From positions 9,314 through 73,313 of the forward strand of contig CABTXP010000003.1 of assembly GCA_902488815.1 (NCBI GenBank): a stretch of 64,000 nt of DNA, in the 5' to 3' direction. Positions 1 to 9,471 of the stretch are shown here, piece after piece. The notes under the pieces are model-generated. The model did not search any database. It saw only the letters and a program-made list of their open reading frames with translations, and was not told the DNA's origin. The position numbers were made by a program, and so were the translations under genes. Source of the DNA: an uncultured Eubacteriales bacterium (GTDB lineage: Bacteria > Bacillota > Clostridia > Tissierellales > Peptoniphilaceae). The first letter of the stretch is position 1. Every line of letters begins with the position of its first letter.

Positions 1-274
1 TTGACGTGTTTAACATCCTTGACTGAATGTAGCACTTGTCAATATTTTTTGCCATTTCTCCGCCAAGGGCATCTATTTCTCTAACCAAGTGGCCTTTGCC
101 TGTGCCGCCGATGTTAGGGTTGCAACTCATTGCCACAATGGAGTCTAAATTCATGGTGAGAATCATAGTTTTAAGTCCCATGCGTGCCGCTGCAAGGCCT
201 GCTTCGGCGCCTGCATGTCCTGCCCCTATGACAACTACATCATATTCACCTGCAATATAATCTTTAACGTCCAT
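1..274 (-). CDS. mnmG: MnmG (GidA), 5' part, runs off the window start
   Basis: This is the N-terminal 91 codons of the FAD-dependent enzyme that, with MnmE, makes the carboxymethylaminomethyl modification at tRNA wobble uridine 34. Read leftward from the ATG at 272-274, the protein shows the FAD-binding [10 protein letters not shown] motif near residue 18 and the family segment [20 protein letters not shown] around residues 50-70. The rest lies outside the window. It starts only 6 nt after the mnmE stop, so the pair is probably one transcript, as in many bacteria where both genes sit near the origin. No frameshift is seen in the visible part. Confidence 0.93.
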   Translation of the reverse strand, partial: MDVKDYIAGEYDVVVIGAGHAGAEAGLAAARMGLKTMILTMNLDSIVAMSCNPNIGGTGKGHLVREIDALGGEMAKNIDKCYIQSRMLNTS

Positions 275-280
275 ATTTTC

Positions 281-1648
281 CTACTTTCCGATACAAAATT
301 CTTTAAACACTCTGTCTAAAATGTCTTCAGTGTGAACTTCTCCCGTTATTTCACCTAAGGCATTTAAAGCGTCGTTAATATCTATTTCAATTAAATCTAA
401 AAATTCTTCTCTGAGAGCTCCCTCTCTTGCAAGGGCCACTGATTTTTCCGCCCGTTTTAAAGCGTCAATGTGTCTTAACTTTGTGGCATAGGTTTCACTT
501 TTAAGGTCGATTTCTCCTTTGAAAAAGATTTCTTTTATGCCATCTTTTATAATACTTCCCACGTCCTCCGTCTTTATTGAAGTCTTAATGTTAAGCTTGC
601 CTTTTGAAAACTTTTCTATGTCCTCGTTACTCCACTTAACCTCCAAGTCGCTTTTGTTAAAGAGAATAATGGCAGGCTTATTTGAAATTAAATTCAAAAT
701 TTCCTCGTCCTCTTTTGTCGGAGCTATGGACAGGTCAAAGATGGCGATAATTAAATCTCCCGTCTCCACCTGCTCCTTGGCACGCTCTACGCCGATGCGT
801 TCCACTTCGTCTTCCGTGTGCCTTATCCCCGCCGTGTCCTTTATCTTTAAAAGTATGCCGTCCATGTCCACATACTCTTCAATGGTATCTCTCGTCGTGC
901 CGGGAATGTCCGTCACTATTGCCCTTTGTTCCTTTAAAATATTATTTAAAAAAGAGCTCTTCCCCACATTGGGCCTTCCCAATATTACAGTGTCAATGCC
1001 GTCTTTTACAAGCTTGCCTATTTTGGCATTTTCCAAAAGCTTTTGAAGCTTATTTATTACGCTGTCGCATCTCTTTACAATGTCCTCGTGTAAAATGTCC
1101 TCAATGTCTTCGTCGGGAAAATCTACATTGGCAACTATAAAAGCGTTTAAACTCATGAGCTCGTCTCTCACTTCGTTAATGGAGTTGGATAGCTTGCCTT
1201 CAAGTTGTGAAATTGTATTTTCGTAAGACACATCCGTCTTTGCATTTATAAGGTCGATGACGGACTCCGCCTGAGCAAGGTCCATGCGACCGTTTAAAAA
1301 GGCACGCTTTGTAAACTCCCCCGGCTCTGCAAGTCTTGCTCCATTATCCAAGAGCAGGTTTAAAATTTTACGACCGGAAATAATTCCCCCGTGGCAGTAA
1401 ATTTCAACTACATCCTCCATGGTGTAGGTCTTGGGAGCGAGCATTTTAACAATGAGGACTTCATCTACCAAGTTATCGCCGTCGTATATGTGGCCGTAGT
1501 TTAGGTATCTGTCCTCACAATCATTTAATTTTTTTGAACCTCTGTATATTTTATCTGCAACTTCCACGGCACCTTCCCCTGAAAGTCGAACGATGCCTAT
1601 GCCTCCCACGCCTTGGGCGGAAGATATGGCAGCTATTAAGTCTTCCAT
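281..1648 (-). CDS. mnmE: MnmE (TrmE), tRNA-modifying GTPase
   Basis: A 455-residue GTPase of normal family length and the partner of MnmG in wobble-uridine modification. The N-terminal tetrahydrofolate-binding domain covers about residues 1-118. The G domain lies inside a helical domain: G1 GRPNVGKS at 224-231, TTRD at 251-254, DTAG at 271-274 and NKSD at 331-334. The protein ends in the conserved CIGK, whose Cys is characteristic of the family. In most Firmicutes mnmE follows jag directly. Here it lies 20 kb from jag, behind the gyrA/sigma block, which points to a rearranged origin region. Confidence 0.96.
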   Translation of the reverse strand: MEDLIAAISSAQGVGGIGIVRLSGEGAVEVADKIYRGSKKLNDCEDRYLNYGHIYDGDNLVDEVLIVKMLAPKTYTMEDVVEIYCHGGIISGRKILNLLLDNGARLAEPGEFTKRAFLNGRMDLAQAESVIDLINAKTDVSYENTISQLEGKLSNSINEVRDELMSLNAFIVANVDFPDEDIEDILHEDIVKRCDSVINKLQKLLENAKIGKLVKDGIDTVILGRPNVGKSSFLNNILKEQRAIVTDIPGTTRDTIEEYVDMDGILLKIKDTAGIRHTEDEVERIGVERAKEQVETGDLIIAIFDLSIAPTKEDEEILNLISNKPAIILFNKSDLEVKWSNEDIEKFSKGKLNIKTSIKTEDVGSIIKDGIKEIFFKGEIDLKSETYATKLRHIDALKRAEKSVALAREGALREEFLDLIEIDINDALNALGEITGEVHTEDILDRVFKEFCIGK

Positions 1649-1730
1649 TTAACTCACTCCTTTAAACTTAAATTATATCATGTTGATATATAGGTGGGAA
1701 TGTTTTTTAAATAGTCCTTTGGTCTTCGCA

Positions 1731-1755
1731 AAAAAAAGACAGGTTGTCCTGTCTT
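1731..1755 (-). terminator. Rho-independent terminator after the PsiE-like gene
   Basis: An 8-bp perfect stem (AAGACAGG at 1736-1743 against CCTGTCTT at 1748-1755, loop TTGT) is followed on the minus strand by a run of seven T. It overlaps the stop codon of the gene ending at 1754. It should end the long dnaA-to-sigma transcript before mnmE, which then needs its own promoter; a TATAAT-like box lies just upstream of mnmE on the minus strand. Confidence 0.85.
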
Positions 1756-2374
1756 ATAATTCGTCTATTGAAATTTGAAGGAGCACTCCCTTGTGCTCTT
1801 CGTGAACTTCGTAAAGATACTTGCCGTCATCTACAAGTGTTCCTATATCCTTTGACATCCCTTTGTTATCAAGTAGGTGTGCAACATATCCTCCCAAAGT
1901 CTTTTCCGATTCCGTAGGTATGTGCAAGTTGTACTTGTTGTTTATACTTTCAATGGTTTGAGATGCCGAGAAGATATATTTTGATTCCATGACTTGTGAC
2001 GAGCCTATAAAGTATTTGCGTGCTGCAAACAAAATAAATATTGCTATTACTCCGATTAAAAGATCCCTCATGTTGTCCGAGTACACTAAGAGCTTTCTCG
2101 CAATTACAAGTGAGATTAAGTGTATTATCGTCGCATCTTCGTGGGCTATCATAAGTAAGATAAATTCTATTGCCACTACAAGAAGCAATATGTGAGACAA
2201 AAATTGTCTGAATATGTCGTAGGACAACTCTCTACCCGACCTTATTATGTCAACATAGTATCTCACTATGTCAGGTATTGATATAAATATTCCCAAGAGC
2301 AAAAGTATTGATATCAGCGCTTCAATTATAAAGGCGTACCTTGTCATCTTGGCCAAAAATTTTCTTCTGTTCAT
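1754..2374 (-). CDS. PsiE-like membrane protein with CorC/HlyC-like C-terminal domain
   Basis: A 206-residue membrane protein of unknown function. Four hydrophobic segments (about residues 14-34, 55-78, 82-95 and 103-122) with His/Glu/Asp-containing loops recall the PsiE (phosphate-starvation-inducible) family. The C-terminal 65 residues contain an LGGYVAHLL segment followed by a beta-rich stretch, similar in layout to the transporter-associated domain of CorC/HlyC proteins; that match is from memory and tentative. The start overlaps the sigma-factor stop by 4 nt, so the two are likely translationally coupled. It could be an output or effector of the sigma cassette. Confidence 0.6.
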   Translation of the reverse strand: MNRRKFLAKMTRYAFIIEALISILLLLGIFISIPDIVRYYVDIIRSGRELSYDIFRQFLSHILLLVVAIEFILLMIAHEDATIIHLISLVIARKLLVYSDNMRDLLIGVIAIFILFAARKYFIGSSQVMESKYIFSASQTIESINNKYNLHIPTESEKTLGGYVAHLLDNKGMSKDIGTLVDDGKYLYEVHEEHKGVLLQISIDEL

Positions 2375-3165
2375 TTCTCACCTCGTTTAATTCCCTTAAT
2401 CTCTACTTCCTTTCTCATTTTTTCAAGCACTCTTTTTTCCAATCTGGAGACGGTCATTTGAGAGATACCTAACTTCTTTGCCGTCTTTGCCTGAGTGCTC
2501 TTGTGAAAATATCTGTCGATTACTATGGTCTTCTCCTGGTCCGTGAGATTTTGGAAGAGCTTTTTCAAAAGGTCGTTGACTTCAATTTTGTCAAAGTACT
2601 CTTCTTCTTCACCGATTAAATCCCCTAAGTTAATATCTCTGTCCTCTGACTCCGTTTCAAAAAATGTATCCAAGGACTGAGGAGTATAGACCTTACTTGC
2701 CTCCATAGTCTCAATAATTTCTTCGGAAGTAACTCCAAGATAGTCCGCTATATCTTCAATACCGGGTTCTCTTTGCATCTCCTGATAGAGATGGTTCTTT
2801 GCCAAATTTATTTTTTTGGAAAGTTCCTGCACACGCCTCGGCACTCTTATAGTCCATCCCTTGTCGCGGAAATATTTTTTTATCTCCCCGATTATTGTCG
2901 GCGTGGCAAAACTTGAAAATTCATATCCCTTCTCAGGATCATATCTATCCACCGCATATATAAGGCCAAGGGAAGCTACTTGATATATGTCGTCGTAGTC
3001 TATACCCTTGCCTGTATATTTTTTGGTAATTATGTCCGCTATATAAAGGTGCTCTTCTATTAAAGTATTTCTTATTTCCGGGTCCCTTGTCTTATGAAAT
3101 TGTAAAAACAGTTCTTTTCGCTCGTCTTTTGAAAGCGGCTTAGGTTTACTACCAACTTCTGTCAT
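2371..3165 (-). CDS. Sigma-B/sigma-F-type RNA polymerase sigma factor
   Basis: A 264-residue group 3 sigma-70 protein. Region 2 lies at about residues 50-115 and contains the core-binding and -10-recognition segment (DIYQVASLGLIYAVDRYD, then FSSFATPTIIGEIKKYFRD). Region 3 lies at about 120-180 and a region 4 helix-turn-helix at about 225-255 (AKKLGISQMTVSRLEKRVL). The length is normal. It lies directly downstream of RsbW-like and RsbV-like genes with 4-nt overlaps, the classical partner-switching order. No sporulation genes are visible, so a sigma-B-like stress role is more likely than sigma-F, but sequence alone does not separate the two. Confidence 0.9.
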   Translation of the reverse strand: MTEVGSKPKPLSKDERKELFLQFHKTRDPEIRNTLIEEHLYIADIITKKYTGKGIDYDDIYQVASLGLIYAVDRYDPEKGYEFSSFATPTIIGEIKKYFRDKGWTIRVPRRVQELSKKINLAKNHLYQEMQREPGIEDIADYLGVTSEEIIETMEASKVYTPQSLDTFFETESEDRDINLGDLIGEEEEYFDKIEVNDLLKKLFQNLTDQEKTIVIDRYFHKSTQAKTAKKLGISQMTVSRLEKRVLEKMRKEVEIKGIKRGEK

Positions 3166-3503
3166 TTTATTTCCTTTATGAGCACTACCTTATTCTCTTC
3201 CTGTTTAATTTCATCTACCAAGCTCATTACAATAAGCTTTTCCATTTCCGAGTCTTCAGCGTCAAATTCATCTTTGGAAACGTCGATGAAATTAATGCGA
3301 ATTTCTTCTCCCATTTCAAATTCCATGTGCACCTTGTCTCTGTCTTTATAAAAGACATTTACACATTCTCCCACTGCCATTTTAACATCTTCAATAGTTT
3401 CAAGGTCAGTGTTTTTGGCAGCGCAAAGTCCGCCGATTAAAAGTCTCATGGCAGGCAGGTACTTGGGATTTGCAGGAGTCTCTATCTTTATTAAATCCGG
3501 CAT
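3162..3503 (-). CDS. RsbW/SpoIIAB-like anti-sigma factor, short and lacking clear G boxes
   Basis: A 113-residue protein sitting exactly where RsbW or SpoIIAB sits, between an antagonist and its sigma factor, overlapping both. The segment EDVKMAVGECVNVFYKD (about residues 38-54) resembles the N box of GHKL anti-sigma kinases, but the usual Asn reads Val-Asn one place on. The downstream part has no convincing glycine-rich G1/G2 ATP-lid boxes, and the protein is about 30-40 residues shorter than typical RsbW. It may bind sigma without being an efficient kinase. The role is inferred from position plus weak motif similarity. Confidence 0.7.
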   Translation of the reverse strand: MPDLIKIETPANPKYLPAMRLLIGGLCAAKNTDLETIEDVKMAVGECVNVFYKDRDKVHMEFEMGEEIRINFIDVSKDEFDAEDSEMEKLIVMSLVDEIKQEENKVVLIKEIK

Positions 3504-3820
3504 CAGTCTTCACCTCTTACGGAAAATACTTCGTCCAATTTTGTAATTTTAAATAATTTTTTTATATTGGGCTTAATATTTATTAAAGAAATTGTGTTGC
3601 CGTCGTCTTTTATCTCTTTCAAAAGATAAATGAGAGCTCCCAAACCTGTTGAGTCAATGTAATCAAAGTCCTTGCCGTCAATTTCTATGTCTTTTTTGTC
3701 CTTCATATACTCCATGAGTATTTCTCTCTTAAATGAGTCTGTGGAATTAATATCCAATTCCCCAATGGGATAGACTTTTAACTTGTCAGGTGCGTCTTTA
3801 AATTTAAGATTAAAGTCCAT
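3503..3820 (-). CDS. RsbV/SpoIIAA-like anti-sigma factor antagonist (STAS domain)
   Basis: A 105-residue single STAS domain. The phospho-acceptor loop reads DYIDSTGLGALIYL (about residues 58-71), with the serine that RsbW-type kinases phosphorylate. When unphosphorylated, such proteins free the sigma factor by binding the anti-sigma factor. It overlaps the RsbW-like start by one base and begins 8 nt after gyrA, so the partner-switch module appears to be read from the gyrase operon. No RsbU/SpoIIE-type phosphatase that would reactivate it is visible in the window. Confidence 0.88.
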   Translation of the reverse strand: MDFNLKFKDAPDKLKVYPIGELDINSTDSFKREILMEYMKDKKDIEIDGKDFDYIDSTGLGALIYLLKEIKDDGNTISLINIKPNIKKLFKITKLDEVFSVRGED

Positions 3821-3828
3821 AGGTCCTC

Positions 3829-6255
3829 CTAATCTTCTCCAATGTACTTTGCAACCGCCACAACTTCAGAGTCCTTAATATTCATAAGCTTTACTCCCGA
3901 TGTGGATCTGCCTTGTACGGAAATGCCCTTCGCTTCGATTCTTATAATAATTCCCTTTTCAGTTATCATCATAAGTTCGTCGTCCTTGGTAACTACCTTG
4001 GCACTTACTACCTTTCCTGTCTTTTTAACGGCTTTATATGCAATAAGACCCTTGCCGCCTCTTCTTTGAAGTTTGTATTCGGAACTCTTAGTCATTTTAC
4101 CGTACCCTTTTTCAGAAATTACAAGTAAGTACTTGTCCAGGTCGTTAATGTCAAAACCAACTACACAGTCGTCTTTGTCCAAGTTGATTCCTATAACGCC
4201 GATGGAATTTCTGCCCATATTTCTCACTTCTTTTTCGGAGAAAGTTATGGACTTGCCGTTCTTGGTCACAAGGACAATGGCGTTGTTGCCGGTTGTCGGT
4301 CTTACTCCTACAAGGGAGTCTTCTTCTCTAAGTTTTATGCCGATAATTCCCGACCTTCTTATGTTCATATAGTCGGAAAGTTCCGTCTTCTTAACATATC
4401 CTTCTCTTGTCACCATAAAGAGGTACTTGCAGTCCATTTCTTTGTTGATCGGAACTACTTCCGTAATCTCTTCTCCCTGTTGAAGCTCCAAGAGATTTAC
4501 AATTGCTGTGCCCTTTGCCTGTCTCGATCCTTCCGGAATTTCGTAGGCGTTTTTGGCAAAGCATCTGCCTGTATTTGTAAAGAAAAGTATTTTGTCGTGA
4601 GTTGAGGTAATGTAAATATCCTTTACAAAGTCCTCTTCTCTCGTGGTAAGGGCGGATATACCAGTGCCGCCACGTCTTTGAGGCTTGTATGTGCCTTCAG
4701 GCATTCTCTTTATATAGCCGAATTGTGTAAGAGTTATAACCACATCTTCTTCAGGGATTAAATCTCTTACGTCAATGTCTCCCTCATCAGGTACGATTAC
4801 AGTTCTTCTAAAGTCTTGGTACTTGGTCTTTACTTCTTCAAGCTCGTCTATAATTACTTGGTCCAAAAGTTCTTTGTTTTCAAGTATGGATTTAAGTCTT
4901 GATATTTCCTTGATTAAAGCTTCGTATTCGGTTTCAAGCTTTTCTCTTTCAAGTCCTGTCAAGCGTCTGATTTGCATTGAGAGAATTGCTTGGCCTTGAA
5001 TCTTTGTCAGGTTAAATTCTTTGGCAAATTTTTCCAAGGCTTCATCGTCATTTTTAGAATGTCTTACAATTTCTATAATTCTGTCAATGTTGTCCAGGGC
5101 AATTTTTAAACCTTCGATTATGTGAGCTCTCGCTTCAGCCTTGTCAAGTTCAAACTGAGTTCTTCTTGTAGTGACTTCTTCTCTGTGTTCCACATAGTAC
5201 TTGATGAGTTCTTTTAAGTTAAGTACTTGAGGCACTCCTTTTACAAGAGCAAGGTTTATAATACCGAAGGTAATTTGCATTTGAGTGTTTTTGTAAAGGT
5301 TGTTAAGTACAACGGACGCATTTGCATCTCTCTTTAGCTCAATTACAATTTTAATTCCCTTTCTGTTGGACTCATCTCTTAAAGCGCTTATACCTTCAAG
5401 TCTTTTGTCCTTTACAAGTTCGGCAATTTTCATAATCAAATTTGCCTTGTTAACTTGGTATGGTACTTCAGTAATTACTATTCTCTGTCTGTTTTTAATT
5501 TCTTCTATTTCCGCAACGGCTCTAACTTGAATTTTGCCCCTGCCTGTCTTGTAGGCATCTTCAATTCCTTTTTTGCCAAGTATTTGTCCACCTGTGGGAA
5601 AGTCGGGACCTTTTATGACCTTTGAAAGTTCGTCAATTGATATGTTCTTGTCCTTTATATAAAGGACACAACCGTCTATGACTTCCTTTAAATTGTGAGG
5701 CGCCATATTGGTAGCCATACCTACGGCTATACCTGAGGATCCGTTTACAAGTAAGTTGGGAAATCCTGAGGGCAGAACTGTAGGTTCCTGTTCTCTCTCG
5801 TCATAGTTGGGAACAAAGTCAACGGTGTTTTTGTTAATGTCCTTTAACATTTCCTGTGCCAGGCGAGTCATTCTGATTTCCGTATAACGCATTGCCGCCG
5901 GCGGGTCTCCGTCTATTGTACCGAAGTTACCTTGTCCGTCTGCAAGGGTGTATCTCGTGTTAAAGTCCTGTGCCAACCTTACCGCCGCATCGTAAATGGA
6001 ACTGTCGCCGTGGGGGTGAAACTTACCCATTATTTCTCCCACAAGTGTTGCCGACTTTCTATATCCCTTGTCAGGTGTCAGTCCCAAGGTTTGCATACCG
6101 TAGATTATTCTCCTGTGTACCGGCTTTAGTCCGTCTCTTACATCAGGTAGAGCACGAGCCACAATTACACTCATGGAGTAGTCTAAGTATGAACTTCTCA
6201 TCTTCTCTTCAATTGATGCTTCAATTATTCCGTTTTGTCTGTTTAAATTATCCAT
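3829..6255 (-). CDS. gyrA: DNA gyrase subunit A
   Basis: An 808-residue breakage-reunion subunit of type IIA topoisomerase, which with GyrB introduces negative supercoils. The catalytic tyrosine is Tyr124 in AAMRYTE. The quinolone-resistance-determining segment reads [11 protein letters not shown] (80-90), keeping Ser and Asp at the positions equivalent to E. coli 83 and 87, so no classical resistance substitution is seen. The C-terminal beta-pinwheel contains the GyrA box QRRGGTGI, which identifies gyrase rather than topoisomerase IV. It lies 8 nt after gyrB, the usual Firmicutes order. Confidence 0.97.
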   Translation of the reverse strand: MDNLNRQNGIIEASIEEKMRSSYLDYSMSVIVARALPDVRDGLKPVHRRIIYGMQTLGLTPDKGYRKSATLVGEIMGKFHPHGDSSIYDAAVRLAQDFNTRYTLADGQGNFGTIDGDPPAAMRYTEIRMTRLAQEMLKDINKNTVDFVPNYDEREQEPTVLPSGFPNLLVNGSSGIAVGMATNMAPHNLKEVIDGCVLYIKDKNISIDELSKVIKGPDFPTGGQILGKKGIEDAYKTGRGKIQVRAVAEIEEIKNRQRIVITEVPYQVNKANLIMKIAELVKDKRLEGISALRDESNRKGIKIVIELKRDANASVVLNNLYKNTQMQITFGIINLALVKGVPQVLNLKELIKYYVEHREEVTTRRTQFELDKAEARAHIIEGLKIALDNIDRIIEIVRHSKNDDEALEKFAKEFNLTKIQGQAILSMQIRRLTGLEREKLETEYEALIKEISRLKSILENKELLDQVIIDELEEVKTKYQDFRRTVIVPDEGDIDVRDLIPEEDVVITLTQFGYIKRMPEGTYKPQRRGGTGISALTTREEDFVKDIYITSTHDKILFFTNTGRCFAKNAYEIPEGSRQAKGTAIVNLLELQQGEEITEVVPINKEMDCKYLFMVTREGYVKKTELSDYMNIRRSGIIGIKLREEDSLVGVRPTTGNNAIVLVTKNGKSITFSEKEVRNMGRNSIGVIGINLDKDDCVVGFDINDLDKYLLVISEKGYGKMTKSSEYKLQRRGGKGLIAYKAVKKTGKVVSAKVVTKDDELMMITEKGIIIRIEAKGISVQGRSTSGVKLMNIKDSEVVAVAKYIGED

Positions 6256-6263
6256 AATTCCTC

Positions 6264-8186
6264 CTAAGCATCAATATTCTCAGCATAGACGGCATTTTCT
6301 TGAATAAATTCACGTCTCGGCTCAACATCTGAACCCATTAAGACTGAAAATACTTCGTCCGCTTCAACCATATCTTCTATTTCTACTTTAATTAAAATAC
6401 GAGTGTCAGGGTTCATAGTAGTTTCCCAAAGTTGTTCCGCATTCATTTCCCCAAGACCTTTGTATCTTTGAATTTTAAAGTTTTTATCTCTGCCAAGTTC
6501 ATTCATGGCACTTTCAAGTTCTTCGTCGCTGTAACAGTATCTGATGACTTTTTCTCCTCTCTTTATGCCGTAAAGAGGTGATTTTGCCACGTATACATGG
6601 CCTTCTTCTATTAAAGGTCTCATGTATCTGAAGAAAAATGTAAGGAGAAGTGTCATTATATGAGCGCCGTCCACATCGGCATCTGTCATAATAATAATCT
6701 TGCCGTAGCGCAGACCATCCATTGAAAATTCGTTGCTTATTCCCGTGCCGAAGGCGGTGATCATGGCCTTTATTTCTTCCGAATTTAAAATCTTGTCAAG
6801 TCTTGCCTTTTCCACATTCATAATCTTTCCTCTAAGAGGAAGGATGGCTTGAATTTCACTGTCACGACCCATCTTTGCCGTGCCACCTGCAGAATCCCCT
6901 TCCACTAAAAAGATTTCGTTCTGTTCAATGTCTGAAAGGTGACAGTCCCAAAGTTTGCCCGGCAGAGCCATTGTATCAAGGACTGATTTTTTACGAGTTA
7001 AATCTCTCGCTTTTCTTGCAGCTTCTCTGGCACGTCTTGCCTGTAGTGATTTTTCCAAAATCATTTTGGCGTCACGAGGATTTTCTTCCAAGAACACCGC
7101 CAAGTTGTCGGAGATTACCGAGTCTACAACTCCTCTTATTTCGCTGTTGCCAAGCTTCGCCTTTGTCTGTCCTTCAAATTGAGGATTTGGCATCTTAACA
7201 CTTATAACGGCAGTAAGACCTTCTCTTACGTCGTCTCCCGTCAAGTTTTCTTCTTTTTCTTTTATAATATTGTACTTTCTGCCGTAGTCGTTAATTGTCC
7301 TTGTAAGTGCGGATCTGAAACCTGAAAGGTGAGTTCCCCCTTCTTCCGTATTAATGTTGTTGGCAAAGGTAAGTACATTTTCAGCATAGGAGTCTGTGTA
7401 TTGAATTGCAGCTTCTACAGCTATATTTTCTCTCACTTCATCCATGTAAATAATATTTTGATGCACCGGAGTTTTTTTCTTGTTAATATACTCTACAAAA
7501 CTTTTAATTCCGCCTTCGTAGTGATATATTTCTCTCTTGTCCGATCTCTTGTCTATAAATTCAATTTTAATTCCCTTGTTTAAAAATGCCATTTCCCTAA
7601 ATCTCTTGGAAAGGACTTCAAAGGAAAACTCTACCGTCTCTTTAAATATTTCCGGGTCCGGATAAAAAATTATCTGAGTTCCCGTCTCTTTTTTATTAAC
7701 ATCGCCTACAACTTTAAGTTCCGTTACCGCATTACCTCCGGAAAATTCCTGTCTGTAAATATGTCCGTCCCTTTTAACTACTGCAATTAATTTTGATGAA
7801 AGGGCATTTACAACTGAAACCCCTACTCCGTGAAGTCCGCCGGAAACTTTGTATGCGTTGTTGTCAAATTTTCCTCCGGCATGAAGTACGGTAAGTACGG
7901 TTTCAACGGTGCTCTTACCTGTTTGGGGGTGAATACCTGTGGGAATTCCTGAGCCGTTGTCTTCAATTGAGGCGCTGCCGTCTTCATCCAAGGTAATTAT
8001 TATGTGGTCGCAAATCCCTGCAAGGGCCTCGTCAATTGAGTTGTCCACAACTTCATATACCAAGTGGTGAAGTCCCCTGGGACCTGTGGAGCCTATATAC
8101 ATCCCCGGCCTTGTACGCACCGGTTCAAGTCCTGTAAGTACTTTTATGTCCTGGGCATCATAGTGCCTTTTGTTATTATTTTCCAT
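6264..8186 (-). CDS. gyrB: DNA gyrase subunit B
   Basis: A 640-residue ATPase subunit of gyrase. It has the GHKL ATP site (EVVDNSIDEALAG near residue 46 and GLHGVGVSVVNALS near 115), a transducer domain, and the TOPRIM domain with EGDSAGG, PLRGKIMNVEKA and the DADVDGAH metal-binding motif. The family end QRYKGLGEMNAEQLWETTM is intact. The start overlaps the end of recF by 11 nt, consistent with translational coupling within the dnaA-dnaN-yaaA-recF-gyrB-gyrA operon. Confidence 0.97.
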   Translation of the reverse strand: MENNNKRHYDAQDIKVLTGLEPVRTRPGMYIGSTGPRGLHHLVYEVVDNSIDEALAGICDHIIITLDEDGSASIEDNGSGIPTGIHPQTGKSTVETVLTVLHAGGKFDNNAYKVSGGLHGVGVSVVNALSSKLIAVVKRDGHIYRQEFSGGNAVTELKVVGDVNKKETGTQIIFYPDPEIFKETVEFSFEVLSKRFREMAFLNKGIKIEFIDKRSDKREIYHYEGGIKSFVEYINKKKTPVHQNIIYMDEVRENIAVEAAIQYTDSYAENVLTFANNINTEEGGTHLSGFRSALTRTINDYGRKYNIIKEKEENLTGDDVREGLTAVISVKMPNPQFEGQTKAKLGNSEIRGVVDSVISDNLAVFLEENPRDAKMILEKSLQARRAREAARKARDLTRKKSVLDTMALPGKLWDCHLSDIEQNEIFLVEGDSAGGTAKMGRDSEIQAILPLRGKIMNVEKARLDKILNSEEIKAMITAFGTGISNEFSMDGLRYGKIIIMTDADVDGAHIMTLLLTFFFRYMRPLIEEGHVYVAKSPLYGIKRGEKVIRYCYSDEELESAMNELGRDKNFKIQRYKGLGEMNAEQLWETTMNPDTRILIKVEIEDMVEADEVFSVLMGSDVEPRREFIQENAVYAENIDA

Positions 8187-9258
8187 TATCTTCTCCCGTT
8201 ATCATAATAAAATTACCTTCTCTTTCCATGTCAAAATCCGTTGTTGTAATAAAGGATTGAATGTCCTTCAGCTTTGAAAATAAATATTTTCTTCTCTTCT
8301 CATCCAATTCGGAAAACACATCGTCAAGTAAGAGCAGCGGATAGTAGCCTTTTACATTTTTAATAATCTCGCACTCGGCAATTTTAAGTGCAAGTACCAA
8401 GGATCTTATTTGACCTTGCGATCCGAAAACTTTTAAATTTTCTCCGTTTATATAAAATTCCAAATCGTCCCTGTGTGGACCTACCGTCGTGTAACCGAAA
8501 TTAAGATCTCTCTCTTCAGAATTTTTAAGGGCCTCTACGAAACTTTTTTCCATTTTTTCAGAGTCTTTAAAAATTTCTACGGTGGAGAGATACTTTATTT
8601 TAAGTTCCTTGTCGTTTGAAAAAACTTCTCTGTAATTTTCTCTTCCTATTTTTTCCAAGTCCCTTATGTACTTTAATCTCATTTTTAAAATACCTGAGCC
8701 GTACTTGGCAAGCTCTCTGTTGTAAATATTTATTAGGTCTTTAAATTCCCTTGAATTTCTTCTCTTTAAAAGTGTGTTTCTGCTGTAAAGTAAGTTGCGA
8801 TAATTTTGGCTGTAGTGGCTGTACATGTAATTTATTTCTTCCAAGGATGAGTCAATATAGTCTCTTCTCGTTCCGGGTCCCGACTTTACCATTAAAAGGG
8901 ACTCAGGTGTAAAGACTACCTTTGAACCTAATTTGTTAAGTTCTTTTAAACTCTTTACATTTTTGTCGTTTACGTAAAAACTTTTAACCTTGTCTGTAAG
9001 TAAGACTTTATAGTCGTAGGTGTAGCCTTCTATTTCTACTTTAGCTTCTAAAACCGCCACATTGCCGTCAAAGTTTATGAGCTCCTTGTCCTTTGAAGTT
9101 CTGAAACTCTTTCCTGTAATGAGATAACTTATAGCCTCTATGAGATTAGTTTTTCCCACGCCGTTTTCTCCGATTATTATGTTTTTACCTTCCTTCGGAT
9201 ACATTTCAAAAAAGTGGTAATTTCTAAATTCAATTAATTTAAGGCTTAAAATATTCAT
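8176..9258 (-). CDS. recF: RecF, DNA replication and repair ATPase
   Basis: A 360-residue SMC-like ABC ATPase that helps load RecA on gapped DNA during recombinational repair. It shows Walker A GENGVGKTN (about residues 32-40), the signature GSQGQIRSLVLALK near 290, and Walker B LLLLDDVFSELD near 320. The length is normal. It lies between yaaA and gyrB, overlapping the latter, in the conserved Firmicutes order. Confidence 0.96.
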   Translation of the reverse strand: MNILSLKLIEFRNYHFFEMYPKEGKNIIIGENGVGKTNLIEAISYLITGKSFRTSKDKELINFDGNVAVLEAKVEIEGYTYDYKVLLTDKVKSFYVNDKNVKSLKELNKLGSKVVFTPESLLMVKSGPGTRRDYIDSSLEEINYMYSHYSQNYRNLLYSRNTLLKRRNSREFKDLINIYNRELAKYGSGILKMRLKYIRDLEKIGRENYREVFSNDKELKIKYLSTVEIFKDSEKMEKSFVEALKNSEERDLNFGYTTVGPHRDDLEFYINGENLKVFGSQGQIRSLVLALKIAECEIIKNVKGYYPLLLLDDVFSELDEKRRKYLFSKLKDIQSFITTTDFDMEREGNFIMITGEDNGK

Positions 9259-9261
9259 ATC

Positions 9262-9471
9262 TCACCTAATGATTTTTATTTCTTCTTCCATAAAGGAGAC
9301 TACATCATTTTCCCTCAGCTTCTTACCTCTCATGGTGCAGGTCTCGCCGTTTACCTTGACCATACCTTCTAAAATAAAGTGCTTTGCCTCGCCTCCGGAA
9401 CTTGCCATGGAAGTAAATTTAAGCGCGTCCTGAAGGGTAATGTATTCACCTTTAAGTTCTAATTCTCTCAT
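9262..9471 (-). CDS. yaaA: YaaA-type S4 RNA-binding domain protein
   Basis: A 69-residue protein made almost wholly of one S4 domain, with the pattern EYITLQDALKF then GGEAKHFILEGMVKVNGE. In Firmicutes this small gene almost always sits between dnaN and recF; its role is thought to concern RNA or ribosomes but is poorly defined. It overlaps the dnaN stop by 4 nt and ends 3 nt before recF. Confidence 0.93.
   Translation of the reverse strand: MRELELKGEYITLQDALKFTSMASSGGEAKHFILEGMVKVNGETCTMRGKKLRENDVVSFMEEEIKIIR

Noticed and set aside
519..1046. A 175-residue plus-strand ORF opposite mnmE
   Set aside because: It is the antisense shadow of a well-conserved gene, with Ser/Leu/Phe-rich composition typical of such shadows.
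3829..6255. Quinolone-resistance mutation in GyrA
   Set aside because: The Ser and Asp at positions equivalent to E. coli 83 and 87 are present, so no classical change is visible.
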